Positions 41,418 through 50,682 of a DNA stretch of 64,000 nt are shown here, one piece after another. The notes under the pieces are model-generated. The model was not told where the DNA came from. It did no database searches and saw only the letters and a list, made by a program, of their open reading frames with translations. This DNA comes from Nocardioides sp. URHA0032. GTDB lineage: Bacteria > Actinomycetota > Actinomycetes > Propionibacteriales > Nocardioidaceae. Location of the stretch: contig NZ_JIAV01000018.1 of NCBI RefSeq assembly GCF_000620645.1, positions 248,001-312,000 of the forward strand, read 5' to 3'. The position numbers and the translations under genes were made by a program. The first letter of the stretch is position 1. Each line of letters starts with the position of its first letter.

Positions 41418-43699
41418 GCGTCGCCCACCGAGAGCCGGCCAACCGCGGGGTCCAGGACCGCGATCAAATGCGCGTGCTCTGCGGGCATTTCCACGAACAG
41501 GCGAATGTACCCGCTCATCCCCACAAGGTTGAGATTCTCGAACACCGACGCGGGTGTGGCCTCAGGCATCGCCAGTCGCCGGCGCGCCACTTCGATTCCG
41601 TCCCGTTCGCGCGAGTGCAACGGCAACCTGTACGGGTGGTTCACCAGGACGAGAGTGATGTCGTCGACCGAGCCGTCCGCAGTCACCGTGACTCGCCGCA
41701 GTGCCGGCGTTGTCCCGGCGCGCCCGAGAAGCCCTCGAGGCTGTTCCTCCGTGGTCACGTCGTACCGCAACCGCAGCAGCCCCGGGTAGTCGATTGACCT
41801 GGGCTCTGACAAGGTTGAGCGTGCCTCTGCGAACGAGACTGCGACCACGTGGACCACGCAACCTCGAGCCGGCAGTGGTGCCGCCAGATGCGCACCACCC
41901 TGCTTTACGTACTCGTCCTCAAACAGCTCCGCGACGGGCTCCTGCAGCTCCGGCACGAGCGGGGTGCCCGGCGATCCGATGTAGATCCGCACCTGGCCTG
42001 CTCCCGGCGGCCACGCGAACGTCAAGAACTGCTCGTCGACGCGCTCGACCAGGCGTAGGCGATCGACGGCCGCGGACCTGTTGAGGATGACGACGTTGCC
42101 GACCTGAATCTGGTCCTCGGACAGCACGGTCACCGCCGTGAAGTACACACGCGACCATCCTTGCGGCCACGGCACGCCACGCATCGAGTCAACGCCGTCT
42201 GCGGACTCCAGTTGACGTGTCTGCAGCAGCTCCGGCGTCAGGCCTCCGGGCTGACGAGTGAGCGCGCCCCGGTCGATGACTCGCGCGCCGATGCCGGAGG
42301 TGGGCGGGGTCGCCGACCGGTAGATCTCGACCTTGCCGAGCGCTGGACGGGTCCACTGGAGATCGCAGACGTCCTCGGACCCCTCCTGGAGGGTCACCTT
42401 CAGGTCTTCGACCTTCTCCAGGACCGCTTGGACCCGCACCGGCCGCACCACAGGAGGTGACTGCGTGCCCACGTCCGCGATGTTCGCGAACGCGTAGACG
42501 CGGTACTCGTAGGACTGCCCCGGATGTGCGGCGTCGTCGCTGAACCCTCCCATCCCGACGATGTTGGCCGGCAGGAGGTAGTTCGGGTTGTAGTGCGTCT
42601 GGGTTGCGGCAACCTCGGCCGGGATGCGGAGCACGTCGACCCGCTCGACACCGTCAGCGGTCTGCCACTGCCCGATGACCGTGCCCTCGTCCTCGCGAAT
42701 CACGCAATTGCGCACAGGCATGACGCAACTGCCCGACGCGTACAGCCGTGGCAGCAAGTCGCGAGCCGCGCGCTCGGTGACGCCCTCGTGTACCCACACT
42801 GCTACGTGACGCACCGGATGTTCCACGGCACGGGTGTCGGCTGCTTCACGGTCGTAGGTAGCGACCAGCAGATCACCCAGCTCCGGTGACAGGTTCGGCA
42901 GGAACTGGTCGTTGGTCACGACCCGGTAGATCCGCACCATGTGGTCTTGCGGAGGCTCGGGCCACGCCATGCTCAGGGCGCCTTCGTCCGAGATGGTGAA
43001 CGTGACCTCGAGCGGCGCAGGCCCAGGGTCCGTCTGCGCTCCGTAGACCCAGGCTGCGAAGTCGGTGCCCTCGGCCTCCCCCGTCTTCTCCGGTCCGCCC
43101 TCTTCCGCAGTGTCCGGGATCTGTGCTGGCTCGTCCTCCGCTGCCGTCTCGTCGACGTGCACAGCGGCGAGAAGCTCGCGCACCTCGGCCTCGTGCTGAC
43201 GCAGGAACGGCCCGAGACGCTTGAACGACACCCGGTCCGACTCAGCTGCTTCCCGCAGGTTCGCGTCGTTGACGTTGCTGACGTCCTCCCCGGAGGACTT
43301 GCGCCGCTCCACGTACTCCACGAGCGCTTCGTAGCGGACCGCCGCCAGGGCGCTCATCCCGGAAGTGCTCGAAACTCCAGCGCTCGACCCTCCAGCGCTC
43401 GATCGAGTGCGGTGGGACTGGTCGGGGCGCGGAGCTGGCTGGAGCGCGTTCGGCCCACTGGTGGCGGGTGTCGCCGCAACCTTCGGGCCGGCCGCAGCGG
43501 AGAGCGCCCGGTCGTCTATCGCAGCCAGCAGCCCGTCCCACGCCGAGACTAGGCGGTCTCGATCTTCCCAGAGCATCCGGTCGACGACCTCCAGGTCGCG
43601 CACTCCTAGGCGCACGACGACCTCGACGTCTACCGCGTCGGGTGCCGCGTTGCCCAGCGCTGTACGCCAGGTCAGCGCCCGGTCCAGTTCTGCACTCAC
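41414..43699 (-). CDS. Large protein with FN3-like beta repeats, Ter/GTPase operon
   Basis: Protein of 761 aa from GTG 43699 (GGAG upstream, overlap with the preceding stop). The N-terminal ~240 residues are helical and acidic. From about residue 240 come at least three fibronectin type III-like modules, each with a W-P ... V-x-IYR core: MAWPEPPQDHMVRIYRVVT, LQWTRPALGKVEIYRS, FAWPPGAGQVRIYIGSPG. No signal peptide or membrane helix is visible, so it is predicted cytosolic. A C-terminal beta domain (LIAVLDPAVGRLSVGDA) closes it. Family not known to me by name. Confidence 0.7.
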   Translation of the reverse strand: MSAELDRALTWRTALGNAAPDAVDVEVVVRLGVRDLEVVDRMLWEDRDRLVSAWDGLLAAIDDRALSAAAGPKVAATPATSGPNALQPAPRPDQSHRTRSSAGGSSAGVSSTSGMSALAAVRYEALVEYVERRKSSGEDVSNVNDANLREAAESDRVSFKRLGPFLRQHEAEVRELLAAVHVDETAAEDEPAQIPDTAEEGGPEKTGEAEGTDFAAWVYGAQTDPGPAPLEVTFTISDEGALSMAWPEPPQDHMVRIYRVVTNDQFLPNLSPELGDLLVATYDREAADTRAVEHPVRHVAVWVHEGVTERAARDLLPRLYASGSCVMPVRNCVIREDEGTVIGQWQTADGVERVDVLRIPAEVAATQTHYNPNYLLPANIVGMGGFSDDAAHPGQSYEYRVYAFANIADVGTQSPPVVRPVRVQAVLEKVEDLKVTLQEGSEDVCDLQWTRPALGKVEIYRSATPPTSGIGARVIDRGALTRQPGGLTPELLQTRQLESADGVDSMRGVPWPQGWSRVYFTAVTVLSEDQIQVGNVVILNRSAAVDRLRLVERVDEQFLTFAWPPGAGQVRIYIGSPGTPLVPELQEPVAELFEDEYVKQGGAHLAAPLPARGCVVHVVAVSFAEARSTLSEPRSIDYPGLLRLRYDVTTEEQPRGLLGRAGTTPALRRVTVTADGSVDDITLVLVNHPYRLPLHSRERDGIEVARRRLAMPEATPASVFENLNLVGMSGYIRLFVEMPAEHAHLIAVLDPAVGRLSVGDA

Positions 43700-44484
43700 C
43701 TGTGTTCTCCGTTCGGGTGGGCCTTCCCAGGCTCGCCATCCAGGAACTGACTCACGATCGGGGCAGTGGTCGAACTGCTGCTGCCGCTGTTGTGTAGCTC
43801 GCCGACCGGGGCACTCCACACGCCCGCGGCAAGTACTGATGGCTGCCCCGCCGCGAGAGCCGGCCGCTGCGTTCCCACATCCGGAGGCCGCACCACCATC
43901 GCCTGATTCGTCCCCCGCCGCTTCACCGGCGCCGGCCAGCTCATGATCACCGCCGCGGCCACCAACACAGACGCCGAAAGAGCCATCCAAACGGCCAGCC
44001 CAACAGTCGCCTGACCTGACGTCTTGTCTGCCGCCGTGGACGATCCGATGCCCGCCACCTCGTTGACGGCCGACGCCACCAGCATCGCGTCGACCACCAG
44101 ACCCGCCCACGCCGACGCGGCCAGGAGGGAGAAGACCACAAGCACGCGGGAGTCCCGGCCGGCGAGCAGCACGACCGCGTGCGCCCCGACCAACGTTGCC
44201 GTGACCAGGCACGCGACGAGTCCGACGAACGTATCCGCCGGACGCGCGTCCATCGACAGGAAGGAGGTGGACAGAACCTCGCCTTCAACCCTGCCCCATG
44301 CTGCGGGCAGACACGCGACCATGAGCACGCTGGCGGTTCCCAGCAGCGCCGCACCCCACGGCCGTCGACGCGACGGTGCACTCCAGTCCCGGCGCCGGCC
44401 GAGCAGCCACACGATCACCGCGAGCGTCGCGCACCCCAACGCGACGTCGAACGTGACCAGCAGCATCAGCTGAGCGAACGGCAA
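43696..44484 (-). CDS. Polytopic membrane protein, Ter/GTPase operon
   Basis: Protein of 262 aa starting at TTG 44484 (ATG 44466 is an alternative giving 256 aa). About five hydrophobic helices lie in residues 6-190 (LMLLVTFDVALGCATLAVIV, WGAALLGTASVLMVACLPAA, FVGLVACLVTATLVGAHAVV, VVFSLLAASAWAGLVVDAML, AVWMALSASVLVAAAVIMSW). A disordered cytosolic tail of ~70 residues follows. No motif identifies it. Overlap with the FN3-like gene (GTGA) implies joint translation. Confidence 0.75.
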   Translation of the reverse strand: MPFAQLMLLVTFDVALGCATLAVIVWLLGRRRDWSAPSRRRPWGAALLGTASVLMVACLPAAWGRVEGEVLSTSFLSMDARPADTFVGLVACLVTATLVGAHAVVLLAGRDSRVLVVFSLLAASAWAGLVVDAMLVASAVNEVAGIGSSTAADKTSGQATVGLAVWMALSASVLVAAAVIMSWPAPVKRRGTNQAMVVRPPDVGTQRPALAAGQPSVLAAGVWSAPVGELHNSGSSSSTTAPIVSQFLDGEPGKAHPNGEHR

Positions 44485-44497
44485 GCTACGTCACCGC

Positions 44498-47185
44498 CTA
44501 CATCTGGGGGCGCTCGACAGGCGTGTCGACCACGTCGCTGTCAGCGGGGTGCGTGGGTGCCGCCGTCGCGGCTGAGCTCTCGTTCGCGCGGATCAGATCG
44601 TGCGAGCTGAACCCGCGAGAGAACTGCGTCACGACGACCACATGGTTCGCGTCGCTTCCGGACGAGTCCGGCACGGTCTCCGCAACCCTCCACGGCTCGA
44701 TGCTTTGCGCGGAGGAGGAGAAGGTGGCTCGCAGGAACATGTGGCCGCTGTCGTCGACAGCAGCGTCGAGGCCGCCGTTGAACTCCTCTAGTGACGTGCG
44801 CACGAGTGCTCCCGAGACGGGGTCGCGAGTTTCGACGTCGGACAGCAACGCGGCACGCAGATCCTGCCCGGTTGTGCCCAGCACCTCCGAGACGCGACCC
44901 TCCAGCACGCCAGGCGTACCCTCCCAACGGCGGGCCGCCACGACTTCGCTCCACGTCGTGAGCAGCGAACGTTGCGTGATCGGTGGATCGGTGAAGAGCA
45001 GCTCGCGGCTCTCGCTCAGGCGGTAGCCGTCGGATCCGAGGTCGGGCAGGTCGTCTACGAACGCGTCCCACGCGGCGCTCAGCCAGCCGACCTGGAACAG
45101 GTCGTGACGCAGCCGAGCGGCCGACCTGTTGATGGTGGCCGAGTCCGGCCGTGCTGAGCCGAACCGGTGGTTCTTCGGGAACCGGGAACCGATCAGCAGA
45201 TCGGCAACGGCGCCGACCTCGGGGTAGCCCAAAGGAGCGTGCACGAACGTCCCGAACGCGCGCGCCCAGTCCAAGTACTGACGGTAGGCGCGACCCAGCC
45301 TGCGCAGGTCCGAGCGCGCCGCCGCCGCGTTCGCGAGGAGAGCCTCCTCGGCGTCGGCGAGCTGCTGGCGTCGGTGGATGAGCGCAAACAGCGCTGTCTG
45401 CCCCTTGACGAACACGACCCCCGAGGTGGCCAGCCAGCCGAGAAACGTCACGACCAGCACGGCTGCCATCACGCTCAGGCCGATAACGCCCAGAACGGCA
45501 AGGACGACCGCCGCTACCCCGATGCCTACGGCGGCGACGAGGATGATCTTCAGGGTGCGCGCCAGCCGCTGCTGCTGCCGGTAGACGTCGTCGGAGGCCT
45601 CGGTCTGCGACTGGAGGGCCTTCATCTGATCGTCGTAGGACTTCAGCTCCGTACGACACCTGGTGATGTCTTCGAAGATCCGGTACCCGAAGCGTCCGGT
45701 GAAGGTGCGTGCCTTCTCGTCGAAGAACGTCTGCAGGTCCTGCTTGACCTTGCCGGCGTTCGCGACCAGATGGGGCGCACGCTCCGGGAGGGTCTCCAAC
45801 TGGTGATATACGTCCCGCGCTCCCAGGACATCAGCGGGCTCCACACGGTCCCGGTTGATGTAGGGCGCCACCTCGCTGCTGACGACGAACTGGATCGAGG
45901 GATCCGGGGCCACCCGGCCCGGGTCGACAATGACCGCCTTGCTGCTCCCGATCTCCTGGGGCGCCAGACCGTCTGCCCGGGTCCCAGCGTCGAGCAACGT
46001 CATGCCGGAGCTCAGGAAGTCGCGCCACAGCGCCGACAGGTCGGCCGGGGCGAGATGAACCACGTCGGCCCGACCTTCGGCACGAGCATCGACCTGTGCC
46101 AACGCCTGGTCGAACTGGTCCCAGCTGGCCGGGCGCCCGTCAGGCCCGATCCCGCCCACGACCACCTTGAACGCAGGGTCGGTGCCCCCGAACACGGCTC
46201 GGTTCACGGCCGCTGCTGTCCCGGCCGACGCCTCGTAGAGAACCCGATCAGCGAAGGCCCTGGGGGCGTTGCGGATGGCCTGGCCCAGGAACGAGAAGAG
46301 CATCCTCAACAGCTGCCCGACCTTGATCGGCTGCTGCGGGACCGTCCGCGCCTGGGCCCGGGCTCCAGCGAACACGTAGTGGTGCTTGTTCTCGAGGGCT
46401 TGCGCCATCGAGGTGACGGCACCCACCTCGTCGTCGATGATCTCGGCAGCGGACCCGTCCACCAGGGGCAGCGGGTATCCGAGGCTCAGGTCCGCCAACT
46501 TCGTCAGCAGCTCAGACTCGACCGCGGCCGTGGACAGGTGGCGGGTGAACGAGCGTGCCGCAAGGAACGACTGTCCTGGCGCCACGGGACGCTCGTCAAG
46601 CGGTGCGGACTGCTGGGCCGACCAGAGGCCGGCCAACGAGCACAGGCATCCCGCAAGCTGGAGAGTCTGGGTCGGGTCGCCCGCCTGCCGCACGATCGGT
46701 GAAACGCCTGCTGTCGGGGACTGGGCGCTCTCGGGCGCGACGATGACGTTATGCCAGCCCAGCCACGCGAGGTCGTCGATGCCGGTGAAGGGTCGTGCCG
46801 CGTCGACGACTGTCGTGATCAGGTGGATGCGGACCAGGTCGACGGTCGGCAACGACGCATTGACCTGGGCGACCAGGTCGAGCGCGAGACGGTCTGAGAC
46901 GGTCGACAACTGCGACGAGCTCTCGCTGACCGCAACCACCCGGACGACTCGTGTCGAGACTCTGGCCGCCAGCTCTTCCTGCAGGACTGCGCCGCGCACC
47001 CCGTTCTCTTCGAGCACGGTGCACGGGATCCGCACCTCCCCGTCCTTGAGGGCGTCGACGTTGACGAGCGTAACGCTTGTCGTCAGCCCGAGCCGGACCC
47101 AATCGTCCAGCACGTCGCGCAGCGCGAGGTACTGCTCGGCTCGAGCAGCGACGACAGCAAGGTCAGAAATCGGGCCGCGCGACAC
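44498..47185 (-). CDS. Large two-pass membrane protein, Ter/GTPase operon
   Basis: Protein of 895 aa. GTG 47185 gives MSRGPISDLAVVAARAEQYL and overlaps the tubulin-like gene by 23 bp; the open frame above it is the antisense-like continuation in the neighbouring gene. Two adjacent hydrophobic segments near residues 560-610 (IILVAAVGIGVAAVVLAVLG and MAAVLVVTFLGWLATSGVVF) form a hairpin, flanked by basic and coiled helices (RIFEDITRCRTELKSYDDQM). The N-terminal half is Leu/Val-rich alpha-beta, as in a GTPase-effector or vWA-like scaffold. Family unknown. Confidence 0.72.
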   Translation of the reverse strand: MSRGPISDLAVVAARAEQYLALRDVLDDWVRLGLTTSVTLVNVDALKDGEVRIPCTVLEENGVRGAVLQEELAARVSTRVVRVVAVSESSSQLSTVSDRLALDLVAQVNASLPTVDLVRIHLITTVVDAARPFTGIDDLAWLGWHNVIVAPESAQSPTAGVSPIVRQAGDPTQTLQLAGCLCSLAGLWSAQQSAPLDERPVAPGQSFLAARSFTRHLSTAAVESELLTKLADLSLGYPLPLVDGSAAEIIDDEVGAVTSMAQALENKHHYVFAGARAQARTVPQQPIKVGQLLRMLFSFLGQAIRNAPRAFADRVLYEASAGTAAAVNRAVFGGTDPAFKVVVGGIGPDGRPASWDQFDQALAQVDARAEGRADVVHLAPADLSALWRDFLSSGMTLLDAGTRADGLAPQEIGSSKAVIVDPGRVAPDPSIQFVVSSEVAPYINRDRVEPADVLGARDVYHQLETLPERAPHLVANAGKVKQDLQTFFDEKARTFTGRFGYRIFEDITRCRTELKSYDDQMKALQSQTEASDDVYRQQQRLARTLKIILVAAVGIGVAAVVLAVLGVIGLSVMAAVLVVTFLGWLATSGVVFVKGQTALFALIHRRQQLADAEEALLANAAAARSDLRRLGRAYRQYLDWARAFGTFVHAPLGYPEVGAVADLLIGSRFPKNHRFGSARPDSATINRSAARLRHDLFQVGWLSAAWDAFVDDLPDLGSDGYRLSESRELLFTDPPITQRSLLTTWSEVVAARRWEGTPGVLEGRVSEVLGTTGQDLRAALLSDVETRDPVSGALVRTSLEEFNGGLDAAVDDSGHMFLRATFSSSAQSIEPWRVAETVPDSSGSDANHVVVVTQFSRGFSSHDLIRANESSAATAAPTHPADSDVVDTPVERPQM

Positions 47186-50100
47186 GCGAGTCTCCCATCG
47201 TCGGTCTACCGCCGGCTGCTGCCGCCGCGTTCTGGACGCTCGCCTCGATCTCCTCGAGAACGGAGTCCACAACTTCGGCAATCTCAGCGAACATCGGCGC
47301 CCGCTCCAGAGCAGCCACGTCGGGAACCCGAGTGCGCTTGACGGCCAAGGCGCCCACGCCTCCCCCTTCGGAGAGGTACTGGGCAGCCACGTACTCACGC
47401 ACCGCGGCCAGCCACGTGCTCGCCGCGTCCACACGCGATGCCACGTCCGCCGAGCCGGCTGCGGCCAACGAGTCCACCGTTGGCGGTCGGCCTGTCGGCC
47501 ACGTCCCCGAGCTCACCCACGCGGCGATCAGCCGGTCACCACTGGACCCGTCGTAGGCCACGAACGGCTCCGACAGGGAGTCGTCGGCGATGCCACGAAG
47601 TGCGACGTAGGGACGCAGCGCGGAAAGTTGCACGTCGTTGTTGCAGTTGATGAGCGCCAGGGTGTGCCCCTCCAGCACTCCGGGTAGCCAGTCGTCAGCG
47701 CCGCGGTACCGGTCTCGGGCCGTCATCTGTCGCGTCGCGAACGGGATCCACGTATGGGTAGCAGAACTGAACACCTGCACGGGGTCTGGCGAGGACGTGT
47801 CGGTAGGCACCTCCACCATCCCGAGCATCCGCCCGATGAACCACCCCTTGATCATTGCGCGCTGCTCCGAGGCCCCCATCGCGAGCGCGCCCGGCAGCGG
47901 GCGGGTGCGGCGCCAGCGCCACAGCATCCGCAGCGCGTGCTCCTGGGATCCTGCCCAGCTGCGTTGCACCTGGTCGAGCAGCGAGCTGAAGACCAGCGGC
48001 GAGTACGTCGGGTACGACCCGAACATCGCGATCCGGTTCGCCTTCGAGGTTCCCCTGAGTGCGGACTTGAAGTTCGTCACCGCGGGGACGCCGATCGACG
48101 GGTCTTGTTCCAGCGAAGCGATGAGTCGCTGCGCTGCCGCGCTGGAGTCCTCGAGGGGCACCGTTCCGAAGGAGTACTCGTAGGACAGGGACGCTCCCGA
48201 GTGGACCTTCCCGATCATCGACGGGCTCACTCCGACCAGCGGGCGAGCCAGCAGCCGCGCCTCGGTGAACTTCTGCACGAACAGGTCCAGTCTCCGTGCC
48301 CTCTCCGAGTCGGGCTCAGACATGTCGTTGAGGAAGTCGTCGAACGTCTCGGAGGAGAACTCCTCGAACTTCTCCCCGGGACGCTGCTGGAATGCGCGAG
48401 CCCGGTCCAGCACCTCGCTCGCGGACGCAGCGACTCGGTACACCGGCTGCTGCTTCGGCGTCGGCACCTGTGTTGCCGCGGCCTTCGGCAGGGCCGCCGA
48501 ACGCCATACGACCTGGGTGCTCAACACCTCGATGTCGCCGGGCTGTCCGCCAGCGCTCTCCCACTTGCCGGCCACGATGGAGCTCACGATCTCCGACAGT
48601 GCGGTGTGGTAGATCCCGCCGGCCGACACCACAGTCGCCGCGACGTCCTGGGCGAACTGCTCTGGGAAGTCCTTCGACGTCGTCAGCAGCACCTCGTTGT
48701 CGGCGTGGTCGAACCTGGAGGGCACCACGGCCGACTCGGCGGGCCATTCGGAGTAGATGGCCGTCTCCAGCTGCGCGAGGCCAGCCTCCGTGGTCGTCTC
48801 GCGCTCGGCCGCCTCGAGGTTGATGAGCGCGTTGGTGGCTGCGGCTTCGAGCCCTCCGAGGACGTCGTGGGCGAACGTGGCGAGCACGTCCGCTGCCAGT
48901 CGCGCCGCGGACAGTTCCACCGCGCGCGAGGCGCCCCCGAGAAGACCGACGGTGATGGCCTCGACCAGGGCGTGCCCGGAAGAGACCAGCGTCTTCTTCA
49001 AGCCGGCGGCCTGGGCTGCGACCGAGTTGTCCATCACCAGAGGAGGCGCGTCGTCCGGGTTCGCCCGGCGCAGTTCCTCGATGACCGGCGTGAGGTGCGA
49101 GGCGAGCTTGCGCATCACATCCCGGGCGTACGGCAGACCTGCTGCGGTCATCGACCGTACGAACTCCTCACGGGCCCGCTTCTCCAGCGTCGTGGCCCAC
49201 GCCTCGCCCCACGCGTAGGTTGCAGCGTTGATGCGCTGCTTGGCATCGGCTTGGTGGTAGCCGAGTCGGGTGCGTACCGTCTCGACGAACGCAGGCGCCT
49301 GGCTCGGAGGGATGCTCCCCACGTCGAGCAGTGCCGCACTGATCGCCTGTTGCGCCTCGGCGCGAACCGTCTGCGACGAGAGCGCACGGTCGGACAGGAA
49401 CCACCCGCGCACGCTCTCGTCGCGCTGGGGGAACATGAGACGGTCGACAATGAGGGGCCAGTCGGACGCCACGCGCTGCTTGAGCTGTTCCTCGGCAGGC
49501 AGCTGACTCTGCTGTGCCCGGTAGCCACGCACCAGGCGGTCGACGGCGTTGCGCGCCAGCCGCTGGCTTGCGTACTCGGCGTACCGGTCACGGCCAAGGC
49601 TGAGGCTGGCGTACCCGAAGGACCCCCACGCAAACGCGGTCGGGTCCACGCCCCAGCCCAGGGAGGCTCGGTCCATGGGCGGCGCGGTCGTGTTCTCCAG
49701 CTTCGACTTGACGTACTGGCCCGCGGCCGCCTCCGAGCCGATCGTGGCAGCCAGCGCCCGGCCCAGTCCCCGGTAGACACCTTCCATGGTCCCGTCGCCG
49801 AACTTCGCGCCGTCCCCGCCGATGGCCGCGCCGATGGGGATTACCCGCTTGAACGGGGGCTCGTCGACCGTCTCTGGTGGCAGGCCGAGAGCGGAGAGTA
49901 GCTCTGCGTCGACGGCGTCCGCGGCGCGAGTCTGAGCAGCGATCAGATCCCCCATAGCCCCGGTGGCGTTTCCGTCGATGCCCATGCGCAGCGCCTCGTC
50001 GAGCGAATTGAACACGTCGGAGGTGAAGAGGAACACTCCGAGCTCGGAACGCGACATCCCGGGTACCCGGCCCAGGAGGCGGCACACGTCGAGGAACATC

Positions 50101-50657
50101 GCTGCCCCCGAGCCGCCAGCCATCGACCCGACCACGATCGGGATGACGTAGGAGTTGGTCTCGTAGGGACCACCCTCGGGGTAGCGCGCAGGCAGATCTC
50201 CCCACGCGTCGGGGCGCTGCAGCTGCTCCCAGGCGCGCCCCATCTCGGCTTGGAGCTCCTTGAGCCTGGTCAAGGTGAGCATCCGACCCACGGCGCGGTT
50301 CTGGCCGGCGCCGCTGATCACGTTCACTGCCGATGCGTCGGCCTTCGGCATCGGCGCCCATCCCAGCAGTGACCGAAGCTCCTGCTTGGCCCCGAGCGAG
50401 CTCTCGATGTTGTTGGCGACCAGCGAGTACATGTTGCCGGGGCTGCTGACCGACTTGTAGCGGCCGCCCAGGTCGACTACCGACCCCAGACCGGGCGTGC
50501 TTTCCGGGGTTGGGTTGACGTCAATGTGGACGAACTGCCACGCCGGCGGGATCGCGTCGATGCCGTGCGTGCGCAGGTCGGCACGCAACTGGTCCATGGC
50601 GAAACGCAGCGTGGCGCCGCCCGAACCGCCGCAACCGACGACCAAGAACTTCTTCAC
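47163..50657 (-). CDS. Tubulin-like GTPase (Tubulin_2 family)
   Basis: Protein of 1164 aa from GTG 50657 (GGAAGGGA upstream). Residues 1-300 are tubulin/FtsZ-like: first loop VVGCGGSGG (T1, 6-14), GAGQNRAVGR at 116-125 (T3-like), and the T4-type GSMAGGSGAAMFLD at 177-190, close to the tubulin signature GGGTGSG. Beyond lies a large helical region (300-900) and an alpha-beta C-terminus. The length is about three times FtsZ, as in bacterial tubulin-like proteins linked to Ter/vWA genes. Likely a GTP-dependent filament or switch. Confidence 0.85.
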   Translation of the reverse strand: MKKFLVVGCGGSGGATLRFAMDQLRADLRTHGIDAIPPAWQFVHIDVNPTPESTPGLGSVVDLGGRYKSVSSPGNMYSLVANNIESSLGAKQELRSLLGWAPMPKADASAVNVISGAGQNRAVGRMLTLTRLKELQAEMGRAWEQLQRPDAWGDLPARYPEGGPYETNSYVIPIVVGSMAGGSGAAMFLDVCRLLGRVPGMSRSELGVFLFTSDVFNSLDEALRMGIDGNATGAMGDLIAAQTRAADAVDAELLSALGLPPETVDEPPFKRVIPIGAAIGGDGAKFGDGTMEGVYRGLGRALAATIGSEAAAGQYVKSKLENTTAPPMDRASLGWGVDPTAFAWGSFGYASLSLGRDRYAEYASQRLARNAVDRLVRGYRAQQSQLPAEEQLKQRVASDWPLIVDRLMFPQRDESVRGWFLSDRALSSQTVRAEAQQAISAALLDVGSIPPSQAPAFVETVRTRLGYHQADAKQRINAATYAWGEAWATTLEKRAREEFVRSMTAAGLPYARDVMRKLASHLTPVIEELRRANPDDAPPLVMDNSVAAQAAGLKKTLVSSGHALVEAITVGLLGGASRAVELSAARLAADVLATFAHDVLGGLEAAATNALINLEAAERETTTEAGLAQLETAIYSEWPAESAVVPSRFDHADNEVLLTTSKDFPEQFAQDVAATVVSAGGIYHTALSEIVSSIVAGKWESAGGQPGDIEVLSTQVVWRSAALPKAAATQVPTPKQQPVYRVAASASEVLDRARAFQQRPGEKFEEFSSETFDDFLNDMSEPDSERARRLDLFVQKFTEARLLARPLVGVSPSMIGKVHSGASLSYEYSFGTVPLEDSSAAAQRLIASLEQDPSIGVPAVTNFKSALRGTSKANRIAMFGSYPTYSPLVFSSLLDQVQRSWAGSQEHALRMLWRWRRTRPLPGALAMGASEQRAMIKGWFIGRMLGMVEVPTDTSSPDPVQVFSSATHTWIPFATRQMTARDRYRGADDWLPGVLEGHTLALINCNNDVQLSALRPYVALRGIADDSLSEPFVAYDGSSGDRLIAAWVSSGTWPTGRPPTVDSLAAAGSADVASRVDAASTWLAAVREYVAAQYLSEGGGVGALAVKRTRVPDVAALERAPMFAEIAEVVDSVLEEIEASVQNAAAAAGGRPTMGDSRVARPDF

Positions 50658-50682
50658 GTGAGGTCCCTTCCTGAAGTACTGC

